Part shown: positions 18,443-28,019 of the stretch, piece after piece | Position numbering within the stretch: the stretch's first letter is position 1 | Layout: the number at the start of each line of letters is the position of its first letter | NCBI GenBank assembly: GCA_018394315.1 | Contig: CP074575.1 | Location: forward strand, 1,582,615 to 1,646,614 | Length of the DNA stretch: 64,000 bases | Reading direction: 5' to 3' | Source of the DNA: Mycoplasmatota bacterium | GTDB taxonomy: Bacteria; Bacillota_I; Bacilli_A; MAG-NZ | Notes under the pieces: model-generated | Database searches by the model: none | Seen by the model: the letters and a program-made list of their open reading frames with translations, nothing else | Told to the model about the DNA's origin: nothing | Translations under genes and position numbers: made by a program

Positions 18443-21437
18443 GACTAAATAACTCCCGTTCATTAGCAGCAGCAATTAGTGATCTTATTCTTATCTTCGC
18501 TGCTCCTAAATTTTTTATATCATCAATTTTTATAGTTGTATTCATTTTGTTATATTCATCCAAGATATCTGTAACTTGATCTATTACTAAAGCATCTAGT
18601 CCACATCCAAATGATGTCAGTTCAACAAGCTCAATATTATCCTTATCCTTAATATAGTCAGCAGCTCGGTAAATTCTTGACTGGTATGCCCATTGATCTA
18701 ATAATCTTAACTTATTAATCTGATTTTGTTTATGAACTTGGGCTAATGCATCTTCTATTAAAACACCAAATCCAAGTTTAGTTATCATCTCAGGTATACC
18801 TTGATTTACTTCTTTATCCAAGTGATATGGTCTTCCTGAAAGTAAGATCGACTTCAAATTGTTTTTTTTAATATATTCAAGAACTCTTTCTCCTTCTTCT
18901 TTAATGTCTTTTTTAAACATATAATACTCATTCCATGCTTCTTTAGAAGCATTTTTTATATCATTCTTATTTATTCCATATCCTTTGAGAATGTTATACA
19001 TTGTCTTATTGATTTTCTTAGGATACAGAAAAGATATACAAGGGGATAAGAATTCGATATTATGTTCCTTTACAATCTCCATGTTTAGATTTATAGTTGT
19101 AGGATACATCGAAACAACAGAGCAATTAAATGTCTTATCACAATGTTCAAATTCTTTAACTTCTTCTAATACTATCGGATAAAAAATTATATCAACCTTT
19201 TTATCAACAAGATCTTTAATATGACCATGAACTAATTTGGCTGGGTAACAAATAGTATCTGAAGGGATTGTATCAGTAGCTTTTTCATACAACTCTTTCG
19301 ATGATTGCTTACTCACTACAACTTTAAATCCTAATGATGTTAAGTATGTAAACCAAAACGGATAATTTTCATACATATTCATAGCCCTTGGAATACCAAT
19401 AGTAGCTATTGATTCTTCACTATCAAGTGACTTATATTTAAATAATCTCTTGTATTTATAGTCATACATATTAGGGATATTTAATGTTGATTTTTGTTCT
19501 ATGATCTCTATGCCATTCTCACACCTATTACCTGATATATATTTATTTGTACTGAATTCGGTAATATTTAATTTGCAATTATTATTACATTTTTGACATA
19601 TTGAAACAGTATTTATTAATTCATATTCACTAAGTTTATCAATTGGTATCATTTTAGATTTTATTTCATCTTCGGAATGTTCTTTTAATTCTAAATCATA
19701 TTGCTCTTTTGCAAGTAAAGCACACCCGAACGCTCCCATTATCCCAGAAATATTAGGTCTAATTACATTGAGATTTGTTTCAAGTTCAAACGCTCTTAAA
19801 ACTGCATTGTTTTTAAATGTACCACCTTGAACAACAATTCTTTTTCCCAAATCCTCTGCTTTACGTAATCTAATTACTTTATATAATGCGTTTTTTATAA
19901 CTGAATATGATAACCCAGATGAAATATCACCTATCGAAACTTGTACTTTTTGTGCTTGTTTTATATAAGAGTTCATAAATACAGTACATCTCGAACCAAA
20001 ATCCATTGCTCTCTTTGCAAGTAGAGCTTGATTGGAAAAGTCCTCAATATCAATTCCTAAGCTATTTGAATAATTTTCTAAAAACGATCCACATCCTGAT
20101 GAACATGCCTCGTTTAACATAATAGAGTCAATGGCGTTATTCTTTATCTTAATATACTTCATATCTTGACCACCAATATCGATAATACTATCTACATCAT
20201 TTACAAGATGTTTAGCTGCTTTATAGTGAGCAATAGTTTCTACTTCACCCCCATCCAAGTTTAGGATATTCTTAATCATATCTTCACCGTACCCAGTAAT
20301 ATACGCTTTTTTTATTTCAACATTTTTTGGTAGTTTTGAATATAAATCTTTTAGTCCTTTTACAATTTGTTGGAAAGGTGTACCATCATTTACGGTATAG
20401 TAGTCATAAATAATATGCTTATCATTATTTATTAAAACTATCTTTGATGTTGTACTGCCAGCATCAATACCTAAAAAACATGGTCCATTTGTTTCACTTA
20501 TATCCTTATAATCAACATTATGTTGGTTATGCCTTTCTAAAAATTCACTAAGTTCATCTTCGCTATGAAAAAGTGGTTTTAAGTATTCTACTTCTTCAAC
20601 CGTAGTTTTAATCATTTCGTCAGTTTTTTTAGTTATTTCATGTAAGGAGTGTTTTTCACTCACATTTTTGGCGTTCATTGCAGCTCCTAACGCAACCATA
20701 AAATGAGCATCTTCAGGTAATATATATTCCTCTTTCTTTAATTCAAGAGTTTCGACAAAACGGTTTAATAGTTGATCAATAAATGATAAAGGTCCTCCTA
20801 AAAAAGCTACTTTACCTTTAATTGGTCTACCAGCTGCAAGAGTTGTAATTGTTTGTATTACTACAGCCTGTAAAACACTCAAAGCTATATCTTCTTTAGT
20901 AGCACCTTCATTAAGTAGAGTTTGAATATCGGTTTTCGCAAAAACTCCACATCTAGAAGCAATTGGATATATCGTTTTCCCTTTTGTTGCTAATTCATTT
21001 ATTCCAGCTGTATCTGTTTTTAGGATAGTAGCAATTTGATCTATAAATGCTCCTGTTCCTCCAGCGCATTGAGTATTCATTCTTTGTTCTATTCCATTTG
21101 TTAAATAGACAATTTTAGAGTCTTCTCCGCCTAATTCAATAGTGACATCAATATCTGATAAATAATTTCTAATTGCTAGTGTAGACGCAATCACTTCCTG
21201 AATAAAAGGAGCATTAAGAAATTTTGAAATACTAATACCACCACTACCTGTAACAGAAACAGATATATCAACATCTCCAAATTTTTCATATATTTTATTA
21301 ATAATATTCTTAAATTCCTTTTTTATATTAGAAAAGTGTCTAAGATATTTCTTATACAAAATCGAAGCGTCATCACTTAACAGAACTACTTTTAGTGTTG
21401 TTGAACCTACATCAATCCCTAAATTATAATCCATCAT
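18435..21437 (-). CDS. BadF/BcrA-type acyl-CoA dehydratase activase, double ATPase plus DUF2229 region
   Basis: A 1000-residue protein with two copies of the ASKHA-type activase ATPase (starts LGIDVGSTT near residue 4 and LGIDAGSTT near 323). The first copy has CAGGTGAFID, the second ACSSGCGSFLE, the cysteine motifs that hold the bridging 4Fe-4S cluster in 2-hydroxyglutaryl-CoA dehydratase activases. A cysteine-rich stretch (CQKCNNNC) near 620 and a DUF2229-like part (about 680-1000) follow. Such activases use ATP to push an electron at very low potential into a dehydratase. The gene overlaps its partner gene by 8 bases. A CdaR-type regulator gene lies just upstream on the same strand. Confidence 0.85.
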   Translation of the reverse strand: MMDYNLGIDVGSTTLKVVLLSDDASILYKKYLRHFSNIKKEFKNIINKIYEKFGDVDISVSVTGSGGISISKFLNAPFIQEVIASTLAIRNYLSDIDVTIELGGEDSKIVYLTNGIEQRMNTQCAGGTGAFIDQIATILKTDTAGINELATKGKTIYPIASRCGVFAKTDIQTLLNEGATKEDIALSVLQAVVIQTITTLAAGRPIKGKVAFLGGPLSFIDQLLNRFVETLELKKEEYILPEDAHFMVALGAAMNAKNVSEKHSLHEITKKTDEMIKTTVEEVEYLKPLFHSEDELSEFLERHNQHNVDYKDISETNGPCFLGIDAGSTTSKIVLINNDKHIIYDYYTVNDGTPFQQIVKGLKDLYSKLPKNVEIKKAYITGYGEDMIKNILNLDGGEVETIAHYKAAKHLVNDVDSIIDIGGQDMKYIKIKNNAIDSIMLNEACSSGCGSFLENYSNSLGIDIEDFSNQALLAKRAMDFGSRCTVFMNSYIKQAQKVQVSIGDISSGLSYSVIKNALYKVIRLRKAEDLGKRIVVQGGTFKNNAVLRAFELETNLNVIRPNISGIMGAFGCALLAKEQYDLELKEHSEDEIKSKMIPIDKLSEYELINTVSICQKCNNNCKLNITEFSTNKYISGNRCENGIEIIEQKSTLNIPNMYDYKYKRLFKYKSLDSEESIATIGIPRAMNMYENYPFWFTYLTSLGFKVVVSKQSSKELYEKATDTIPSDTICYPAKLVHGHIKDLVDKKVDIIFYPIVLEEVKEFEHCDKTFNCSVVSMYPTTINLNMEIVKEHNIEFLSPCISFLYPKKINKTMYNILKGYGINKNDIKNASKEAWNEYYMFKKDIKEEGERVLEYIKKNNLKSILLSGRPYHLDKEVNQGIPEMITKLGFGVLIEDALAQVHKQNQINKLRLLDQWAYQSRIYRAADYIKDKDNIELVELTSFGCGLDALVIDQVTDILDEYNKMNTTIKIDDIKNLGAAKIRIRSLIAAANERELFSHE

Positions 21438-21555
21438 GTATTACCTCCACTTAATTTATGAGATTTTTATACAAATCCCTTATATTTTTATCTTAATTAT
21501 AGATATTATTCTTTATTTTACAGATAAAGAAATGATGAATTAGATATTTATTTAA

Positions 21556-21590
21556 ATAAAAAATGAATGTGTTTGATTAACACAGTCATT
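21556..21590 (-). terminator. Terminator after the CdaR-type regulator gene
   Basis: AATGA-C-TGTGTT pairs with AACACA-T-TCATT (one mismatch) on the minus strand and is followed by six T, nine bases past the stop of the regulator gene. Confidence 0.7.
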
Positions 21591-21598
21591 AGTTTTAT

Positions 21599-22639
21599 TT
21601 AGTTAACTCTTTGATGATTTAATGCTAGAATTGATAGCTTAAGTCTTAGAATGTCATCTACGTTATGTAAACAACAGCCAGTCAGTTCTTCAATTTTCTT
21701 TATTCTGTACTTTAATGTGTTTAAGTGAATATATAATTTTTCGCTTGTATGAATTAATGAAAGATTGTTGTTAATATAAGTTAAAAAAGTCTTAACTAAA
21801 TAATCTTGTTTTATAATGGTTTTAGCTTCATAGAAATCATACTTATTATAGTCGATAGAATCTAAAAATGCATTTATCTTGAAATCTAGTGTGAAGTAGA
21901 TATTTGCATCTTCGTGAACACTATGTTCGATGAAGTTAATAATATTATATTCTTCTTTTAGATTACAAAAATCAACTATTTCAGAGATTATAGAATGAAT
22001 ATCATTATTTACAATCATATCTTTTACTTCAACTAATCGTTTCTTATCAAAATCTGAAAAGATATAAATTTCACTGTCTTCCACATAAGCTCTAAGGTAG
22101 TTTAATCCCTTAAACATTGTAGCGAAATCATGTTCTGTTGATAGGAATTTAACCACTAAGTTATGTTTGTGTTTTCTAAATCCAATTACACTTAAATGCT
22201 TGTCAATGTCTTCAAAACCTCTTAAGTTATATAAGATATCAAGTACAACCTCTTTTTCGTACTTACGAATCGCTGTTTTTTTATCTTCAGTTATTTTTTG
22301 ATTTAATAATGATTCTAGGCTAACTCTTAATATTTCGGAGAACATTTCAACTTCATCTGGGTTACCATTAATACCTCCAGCTCCGATTACTTTACCATTT
22401 GAATATAGTGGTAATGTAATACTAGGTTTAATATTTTCGTCTTTTGATTCATAAACCTTGTAGTTTCTATTCTCACCTTTAATTATTGAGTGAACAAATG
22501 AGTGATATTGTCCAATTCTTGATAGCTCCCCTGAACCTACTATTTTTCCATCAATGTCGTAGATATCTACATTATGTTTAAATAATTTACTCAGATTCTC
22601 TGCCATATCTATTATAACTTCATTTGCAAGACCAACCAT
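21599..22639 (-). CDS. CdaR/PucR-type transcriptional regulator
   Basis: A 346-residue regulator. The N-terminal part (about 1-125) looks like the sugar-diacid recognition domain of CdaR-like proteins (FKHNVDIYDIDGKIVGSGELSRIG). A middle region is followed by a C-terminal PucR-type helix-turn-helix (about 285-340, NLSLIHTSEKLYIHLNTLKYR). I chose the ATG at 22639, with AGAGGTG nearby. It is encoded upstream of the activase pair and separated from it by a terminator, so control of those genes is possible but not shown. Family members usually sense small organic acids or nucleotide breakdown products. Confidence 0.82.
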   Translation of the reverse strand: MVGLANEVIIDMAENLSKLFKHNVDIYDIDGKIVGSGELSRIGQYHSFVHSIIKGENRNYKVYESKDENIKPSITLPLYSNGKVIGAGGINGNPDEVEMFSEILRVSLESLLNQKITEDKKTAIRKYEKEVVLDILYNLRGFEDIDKHLSVIGFRKHKHNLVVKFLSTEHDFATMFKGLNYLRAYVEDSEIYIFSDFDKKRLVEVKDMIVNNDIHSIISEIVDFCNLKEEYNIINFIEHSVHEDANIYFTLDFKINAFLDSIDYNKYDFYEAKTIIKQDYLVKTFLTYINNNLSLIHTSEKLYIHLNTLKYRIKKIEELTGCCLHNVDDILRLKLSILALNHQRVN

Positions 22640-22744
22640 AAATAACACCTCTTTTACTATTTCGCATAAATGCTTTTAATTATCTATAATAGTAATGATT
22701 ATCCTTGCTTAATTGAGCCCACTTTATGTGCGCATTTTATTGCG

Positions 22745-22815
22745 GGTAAATGTGATAATTACCATTTTACTAAAAGCCTGCTCTATTATAGCACAAATAT
22801 AATTTTTATATACAA
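22745..22815 (-). promoter_or_regulatory. Possible promoter and inverted repeat upstream of the CdaR-type gene
   Basis: On the minus strand a TTGTAT (22810-22815), a long 19-base spacer and TATAAT (22785-22790) form a possible promoter. About 20-40 bases downstream lies the inverted repeat GGTAA-N9-TTACC (22745-22763), placed where an autoregulator could block transcription. The spacer is longer than ideal. Confidence 0.4.
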
Positions 22816-22826
22816 TTTATATAATG

Positions 22827-23123
22827 TTAACAAGCCATTCCTCTTACTTCTTCTACTAGATAATCACAGATAGCAGATTCAAACTCTTGCTCTCTAGTTA
22901 ATGTAATAACACCAACCATATCACGGCATTGGTGATGTACAAAATCTACACTGTTGCTTTTATTATTTACTTTAAGTGTATAGTTTAACCAACTATGATG
23001 TGAGTCTTCGTAAGAAACTGTGATTAATAATGTGTTTTCATTTTCATACTCAACTAATACTTTATTTAATTTCCCATTTAAGAATTGTTTAGTCAATTCT
23101 GACACTTTGCTATACTTTCTCAT
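22827..23123 (-). CDS. Small protein of unknown function, coupled to antiporter gene
   Basis: A 98-residue soluble protein ending in VEEVRGMAC. Its ATG overlaps the stop codon of the antiporter gene by 4 bases (ATGA), with GGAGG in front, so it is very likely a real, co-translated gene. It contains two HH pairs (SHHSW and VHHQC) and a few cysteines. I do not recognise the family. The position suggests a regulatory or accessory role for the antiporter. Confidence 0.65.
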   Translation of the reverse strand: MRKYSKVSELTKQFLNGKLNKVLVEYENENTLLITVSYEDSHHSWLNYTLKVNNKSNSVDFVHHQCRDMVGVITLTREQEFESAICDYLVEEVRGMAC

Positions 23124-24409
23124 TGATATCCTCCTTCATAAGCAAGTTCATTCTTTTTATATTCTTCTGACTGTACTTCAGTTGTTCCGAACTCATTAGT
23201 TCTCCAAAATGCTATTTTAACTAATACTGGACCAGTTAACGCAAACACTAATACTGAAGCTAATATAATATTCTTAATTACTAATGCGTATTCATGGTTA
23301 ACACTGTCAAAAGCACTATACGCTGAAACTGATAATCCAATCGCAACACCTGATTGTGGTAATAAACTTACTCCTAAGTATTTACGTACTGCATTGCCTG
23401 ATTTAGCCATTACAGCACCTACGTACGCTCCTGACATTTTACCGACAGTTCTTGATACTATATATACTAAACCAACTATACCAACTGTAAGTAATACATC
23501 AAATTGTAATTGTGCACCTGCTATTGTAAAGAACGCAACCATTAGTGGTGGAATAAAGAATCTAATTGTTTCTTCTTCGAAGATAAATGTTTCTTTATTG
23601 ATTAAGTTAGTAACAGCAGTACCTGCAATCATTGGAGTTAGTATTGGTGAACCTCCAAAAGCAATTGCAGCACCCGTTGTTAAAAAGATAGAAATACAAA
23701 TAACTCCCAAATTGTTTTCTTGACGCTCTGAATTCTTCTCAATATTTTTAATCGCAATACCAGATGCGTAACCAATTGCTAACCCAATAAGAACACTGAT
23801 TCCAATTTCAATTAAGGGCTCTTTTAATAATTCTAAATAACTAATTCCCTCACTTGAACCAGATAGACTAACACCGATAGATAATAAGACACCGAAAATA
23901 ATTACACCAACAGCATCATCTAAACCAACTACTGGTAATATTGTATCTGTTAGTTCGCCCTTAGTTCTATATTTCTTAATAATCATCATAATTGGTGCTG
24001 GAGCAGTTGCTGCTGCAATCGCACCGAGTACTAATGCAATAGGTAAGTCAACAAACGGTAGTAAAGCTAGTATAACTAATGATGTAGTAGCAACAGCTTG
24101 TACAATTGTAATGATAATAATTTTCATACCTGATTTTTTAAGTTTACCAAACCATAATTCATTACCAACTTGAAAAGCAATGAAACCAAGCGCAACATCA
24201 CCAATTAAGTGATATGACTCTAAAGTCTCTAAATTAATAATTCTTGTAATTGGTCCTAATATAAGACCAGCCACTAAATAACCTGTAACTGCTGGAATCT
24301 TAACTCTTTCTGCAAGTCTTCCAAATATAATTCCAAACAATAAAATTAATCCCAAGTCTACAATAAGAACATTGGGAATACCTGATAATAAAATATTAAA
24401 TTCCCCCAT
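23120..24409 (-). CDS. CPA2-type cation/proton antiporter
   Basis: A 429-residue membrane protein with about 12 hydrophobic helices and the CPA2 (KefB/GerN-like) pattern: LAERVKIPAVTGYLVAGLILGP in the first helices, PLVDLP, a VGLDDAVGVIIFG helix with the paired acidic residues used for ion exchange, and a late GVAIGLS helix. No regulatory TrkA domain is attached, so the length is that of the membrane domain alone. It would exchange Na+ or K+ for protons. The overlapping 98-residue gene probably belongs to it. Confidence 0.88.
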   Translation of the reverse strand: MGEFNILLSGIPNVLIVDLGLILLFGIIFGRLAERVKIPAVTGYLVAGLILGPITRIINLETLESYHLIGDVALGFIAFQVGNELWFGKLKKSGMKIIIITIVQAVATTSLVILALLPFVDLPIALVLGAIAAATAPAPIMMIIKKYRTKGELTDTILPVVGLDDAVGVIIFGVLLSIGVSLSGSSEGISYLELLKEPLIEIGISVLIGLAIGYASGIAIKNIEKNSERQENNLGVICISIFLTTGAAIAFGGSPILTPMIAGTAVTNLINKETFIFEEETIRFFIPPLMVAFFTIAGAQLQFDVLLTVGIVGLVYIVSRTVGKMSGAYVGAVMAKSGNAVRKYLGVSLLPQSGVAIGLSVSAYSAFDSVNHEYALVIKNIILASVLVFALTGPVLVKIAFWRTNEFGTTEVQSEEYKKNELAYEGGYQ

Positions 24410-24953
24410 ATAATCTCTCCCTTATAATACTAATTTTTCCTATTTAATACTGACACTTATATTACTGAAAATACAAGCCTTTCCTAGGTACGATTATGAT
24501 TATATCACGGTGAAAAAATATTAAAATAACTATTAAGGATTTCGAACCATATTTAGCCATTAAGATAAAAATTAAAGTCTCTCATTGTCCGTTCGGCTAA
24601 AAATATAGATAACGCTTTTATTATTCTCAACCTGAAAGCACTTAAAAAAATTATGAACTCGTGTATAAAATATGATAGAAAAGGATTTAATTTACTAAGT
24701 TTTCTATTCATAAACGGTACCATGTGATTAATAGTTGAACCGTATTGTTTAATTCGAAATATTTACTATACACTCTAAAACTCATAGTTCTTTTTCTATT
24801 TTTGTTAATAAGTACAAACTCAACTTAAACATACTGTAGTATACATATTTAGATTCTAACTCAATCACTTTTATTAATTAGTAAAATGGTTCATTTAAAT
24901 GTATATACAACCATAATATACAAAATATATACTATTCGTTGGAGGTTTTATAA
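24410..24953. other. Gene-free stretch between diverging antiporter and permease genes
   Basis: This 544-base AT-rich stretch separates two diverging genes. I see no open reading frame with a ribosome site, no tRNA and no known riboswitch motif. Near the permease start there are several loosely repeated GTATATAC/AATATAC blocks (24901-24931) that may hold its promoter. An ACGGT...ACCGT pair (about 24714-24748) is too weak to call. Confidence 0.5.
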
Positions 24954-26288
24954 TTGACTAAAAAAGGACTTAAAGTTAAAGATTTAGTTTTACTTGCACT
25001 TGGAACAATAATAGGTGGATCATTCTTTTTAGGAATTTCTATTCCTTTAAGAAATGCTGGACCTTCTATTATCGTTTCATATTTGATAGGAGGTGTATTA
25101 GTAGCTATTATATTATTTTCGTTGTCTGAAATGACAATTGCAAAACCCACTGCAGGTTCATTTAGAACATATGCACAACAATATTTAGGTCCATATTATG
25201 GGTTTTTAGTTGGATGGCTATATTGGACAGGGTTAGTACTAGCTATGTCTAGTGAAGCATTAGCACTAGCTTTATTAATAATTAGATATTTTCCGAGCTT
25301 AAACCCGGTGTTCTTTGGGACTATTATAATATTAATTGTTACTTTACTAAACCTACTAGGTGCTGATAAACTTAGTAAAATAGAAAATAAACTAGCTCTT
25401 ATTAAGATCTTTGCTGTTGTTGGATTCATAGTACTCTCTGCAGCCATTTTATTTGGAATATTTAATGTAACAAATCTTCAAACTTATAAATTAGATTTTA
25501 CTTATAATGATATATTTGTTGGAGGATTTGGTGCAGTTGCTGGAAGTATGCTTATTATTATGTTTACATATGCTGGATTTGAAATGATAGGGTTAGCAGC
25601 TTCGGAAGCTGAAAACCCTAATAAAACAGTACCAAAAGCTATTAAAAACACAGTGTTAATATTAGTATCCTTATATTGTGTAGCAGTAATCTTATTATTG
25701 CCCCTCGTTGATACTAGTGAACTTACTCCAGAATTTAGTCCTTTTGTTATTGGACTAGGTAATGCTGGTATATTTTGGGCATCTAATGTGATGAATATTG
25801 TGCTAATAATAGCTATCTTATCAACAATGTTAGCAGCAATGTTTGGACTTGGAAGAATTATGAGATCACTTGCAGATGAAGGTTATACTCCTAAATTTTT
25901 AAAAGAAAATACAGACATTCCTAAAAAAGGTATTTTATTCTCGGGATTAGCAATGTTAATTGCATTATATTTAGGTCAAATACTTCCATCTTCAGTTTAT
26001 ATTTTTTTAGTTAGCTCTAGTGGTTTTTCTCTTATGTTCACATACTTAATTATTCTATATAGTCATTATCATTTCAGAAAAAAATATGGTTGTCCTGGTA
26101 AAGGGCAATGTCAACTCCCTGGTTATCCCTACACATCACTGGTGGGACTCCTCTCAATTGTGCTTATAATACTAACTATGCCTTTAATTGCAGGTCAAGG
26201 TAGTGGGTTAGTTGCAGGTATAGTATTGATATTGGTGTATTCAATTATTTACTATTTAACAAAAAGAAAGAGGATTAGGAGTAGATGA
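24954..26288 (+). CDS. APC-family amino acid permease
   Basis: A 444-residue transporter with 12 predicted membrane helices. The first helix has the APC hallmark (LVLLALGTIIGGSFFLGI), and the stretch around 170-220 (FTYAGFEMIGLAASEAENPNKTVPKAI) is typical of the amino acid/polyamine/organocation family. The start is a TTG with GGAGG eight bases ahead. It is transcribed alone and ends in a strong terminator. The substrate is not decidable; supply of amino acids to the fermentative pathways in this window is a reasonable guess. Confidence 0.9.
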   Translation: MTKKGLKVKDLVLLALGTIIGGSFFLGISIPLRNAGPSIIVSYLIGGVLVAIILFSLSEMTIAKPTAGSFRTYAQQYLGPYYGFLVGWLYWTGLVLAMSSEALALALLIIRYFPSLNPVFFGTIIILIVTLLNLLGADKLSKIENKLALIKIFAVVGFIVLSAAILFGIFNVTNLQTYKLDFTYNDIFVGGFGAVAGSMLIIMFTYAGFEMIGLAASEAENPNKTVPKAIKNTVLILVSLYCVAVILLLPLVDTSELTPEFSPFVIGLGNAGIFWASNVMNIVLIIAILSTMLAAMFGLGRIMRSLADEGYTPKFLKENTDIPKKGILFSGLAMLIALYLGQILPSSVYIFLVSSSGFSLMFTYLIILYSHYHFRKKYGCPGKGQCQLPGYPYTSLVGLLSIVLIILTMPLIAGQGSGLVAGIVLILVYSIIYYLTKRKRIRSR

Positions 26289-26344
26289 ATGAAGTAAGTA
26301 TAACATTATCCGTAAGTTGTTTTGAAATAATTAATTTCTAATTT

Positions 26345-26396
26345 TCAAAAAAAAGCCGTTAATATCTAGAAAAAAGATATTAATAGCTTTTTTTTA
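26345..26396 (+). terminator. Terminator after the permease gene
   Basis: A long stem (TAATATCT / AGATATTA, extended with GC and A/T pairs) is followed on the plus strand by eight T. Confidence 0.85.
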
Positions 26397-26513
26397 TACG
26401 AACGATAAGATTCTTTACTTTATTTAGTCGAAAGAATATTTACTAAATAATAAAGTAATATAGATTCTTGTTTATAAAGCTTTCATCATTCATTTTAGTA
26501 ATTATTCTAATAA

Positions 26514-27542
26514 TCACCATTTATTTGAAACTTTTTCAGCGAAACCAAATAAATCATTTATTAAAAGTTTTGTACCATCATCTAGAATGACTGTTCCAGT
26601 AAATTTACCAAAGACTTGATGTTGACAGCTGGATATTATAAGCATATTTATATTGTCATACCTATCGATTATAGGATCAAACGTCATCTCAAATCTTCCG
26701 TCACTAGATGTAAAACTCCATGTCTTCATATATTCTTCTTTTTTACTTCTTGGAATAATAAAATCTACATGCTCTAGTTTATGTCCAATTCCATCATAAA
26801 AAATCATATTTTCAGTGGCCATACTAGTATCACCAAAGCCATACCCAATGTTAAATCCAAATATCTTACCATCAACAATACCTGAAGCGGAACCCCAATA
26901 CCAAGTATTCTTATAAGTCCAAACACCTCTACCCCAATCCAGGACACCAAAAGATTTTGAACTATCAAAAATATATTGATTATCTCCTAAGACTAGCTCT
27001 CCTTCAGCTCTTAAACAGTTTATTTTTTGATTGTAGTAAAAAGCCTTTTTATTTTCTTTAAATGGAGTAGCTAATACTATTGAATCTATTGGTTCATCTT
27101 TTAGAATAATACCACATGACAAATTATCTTTATTTAAGAATTTATCAAAACTACATTTTAAATGTCTTTGATTATTCTTTTTAACGAACTCAATTGACAT
27201 TGTCTTATCGCTAAACTTCACATCTCCTCTTAATGTAGAACTCGGTAAATTTAAACTACCTCTAGTAAAAGGTTTAATTTTACTTTTTGTAGTACACCAC
27301 TTTTCTTTAAAGTTAAAGAAAGCTACACTAACAAATCCCATATAAGAGTTGTCAGCAATCGTAAGTGCTACTCCAAAGTCTTCATTTGTCACTAGATAAT
27401 AGTCCCATTCCTTTATCCTTGACTTCAAACCCTTAATATCTTTTCGACTATATTCAAGTAACATCTCAGTTGAGTAGCCAGACTGATTAAGATAACCCTT
27501 TTCATTTAATAACTTTTGTTTTTGAATAATTCGATTTTGCAT
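26514..27542 (-). CDS. DUF2804 family protein
   Basis: A 342-residue soluble protein with the tryptophan/glycine-rich central block of DUF2804 proteins (LDWGRGVWTYKNTWYWGSASG and NIGYGFGDTSMATENMIFYDG) and the late FTSSDGRFEMTFDP region. These proteins have a lipocalin-like two-barrel look (as in AttH/Svf1-type proteins), but no activity is established that I know of. The ATG at 27542 follows AGGAG; an earlier ATG at 27557 does not. It begins the accessory-looking stretch. Confidence 0.8.
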   Translation of the reverse strand: MQNRIIQKQKLLNEKGYLNQSGYSTEMLLEYSRKDIKGLKSRIKEWDYYLVTNEDFGVALTIADNSYMGFVSVAFFNFKEKWCTTKSKIKPFTRGSLNLPSSTLRGDVKFSDKTMSIEFVKKNNQRHLKCSFDKFLNKDNLSCGIILKDEPIDSIVLATPFKENKKAFYYNQKINCLRAEGELVLGDNQYIFDSSKSFGVLDWGRGVWTYKNTWYWGSASGIVDGKIFGFNIGYGFGDTSMATENMIFYDGIGHKLEHVDFIIPRSKKEEYMKTWSFTSSDGRFEMTFDPIIDRYDNINMLIISSCQHQVFGKFTGTVILDDGTKLLINDLFGFAEKVSNKW

Positions 27543-28019
27543 AATTATTCTCCTCATATTTTATTTGTTATATCTTGTCAGGGAATACTTTTGTCCCTCT
27601 TTGTCCCATATTAAAGAAAGCTAATTCACGGCAAATCTAGCGATTCACATCAGTATGCTTACAATCGTTCATGTCAGTTCTTTCTGACGCTTACTCAAAT
27701 TCATACGAATTTCGATCAATTGTCAAATTGTGGCTGTAAAATTAAGTTTGGGGTAGAAGAGGAATATCTTCTATTTCAAACTTTTTAAGTGAAAACAAAA
27801 AAATGCATAATAAATCCAATATAATCGAGTCACCACAAAACAACATAGAGGGTTTATTATGCAAACAAATTTTATCACACTTAAAAATCTTTTGTTTTAT
27901 GCCAAATAATCTTTTGTCAAAAATCTCCAATTGCTTTGTTCTAATATAATAAAAATAATTTTCTAAATCTAATAATCTTTATGATATTGTGTTCAATGAA
28001 AAGGTATAGAAAGTTTATT
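27543..28019. other. Gene-free stretch with possible insertion-sequence left end
   Basis: No credible gene is present. A plus-strand ATG at 27859, after GAGGG, opens a 16-codon frame reading MQTNFITLKNLLF, similar in style to N-termini of ISL3-type transposases, then runs into stops. About 110 bases before it a TTTGGGGTAGAAG block (27747-27759) shares TTGGGGTA, inverted, with a block near 31039-31048. These may be the left remains of the element whose transposase end lies at 30700-30971. Confidence 0.3.

Noticed and set aside
24410..24953. Riboswitch or T-box in front of the amino acid permease
   Set aside because: No T-box sequence, specifier stem or known aptamer core was visible; only AT-rich repeats.
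27742..27930. A 62-codon minus-strand frame as a gene
   Set aside because: No ribosome site, very skewed composition, and it overlaps the possible IS end read on the other strand.
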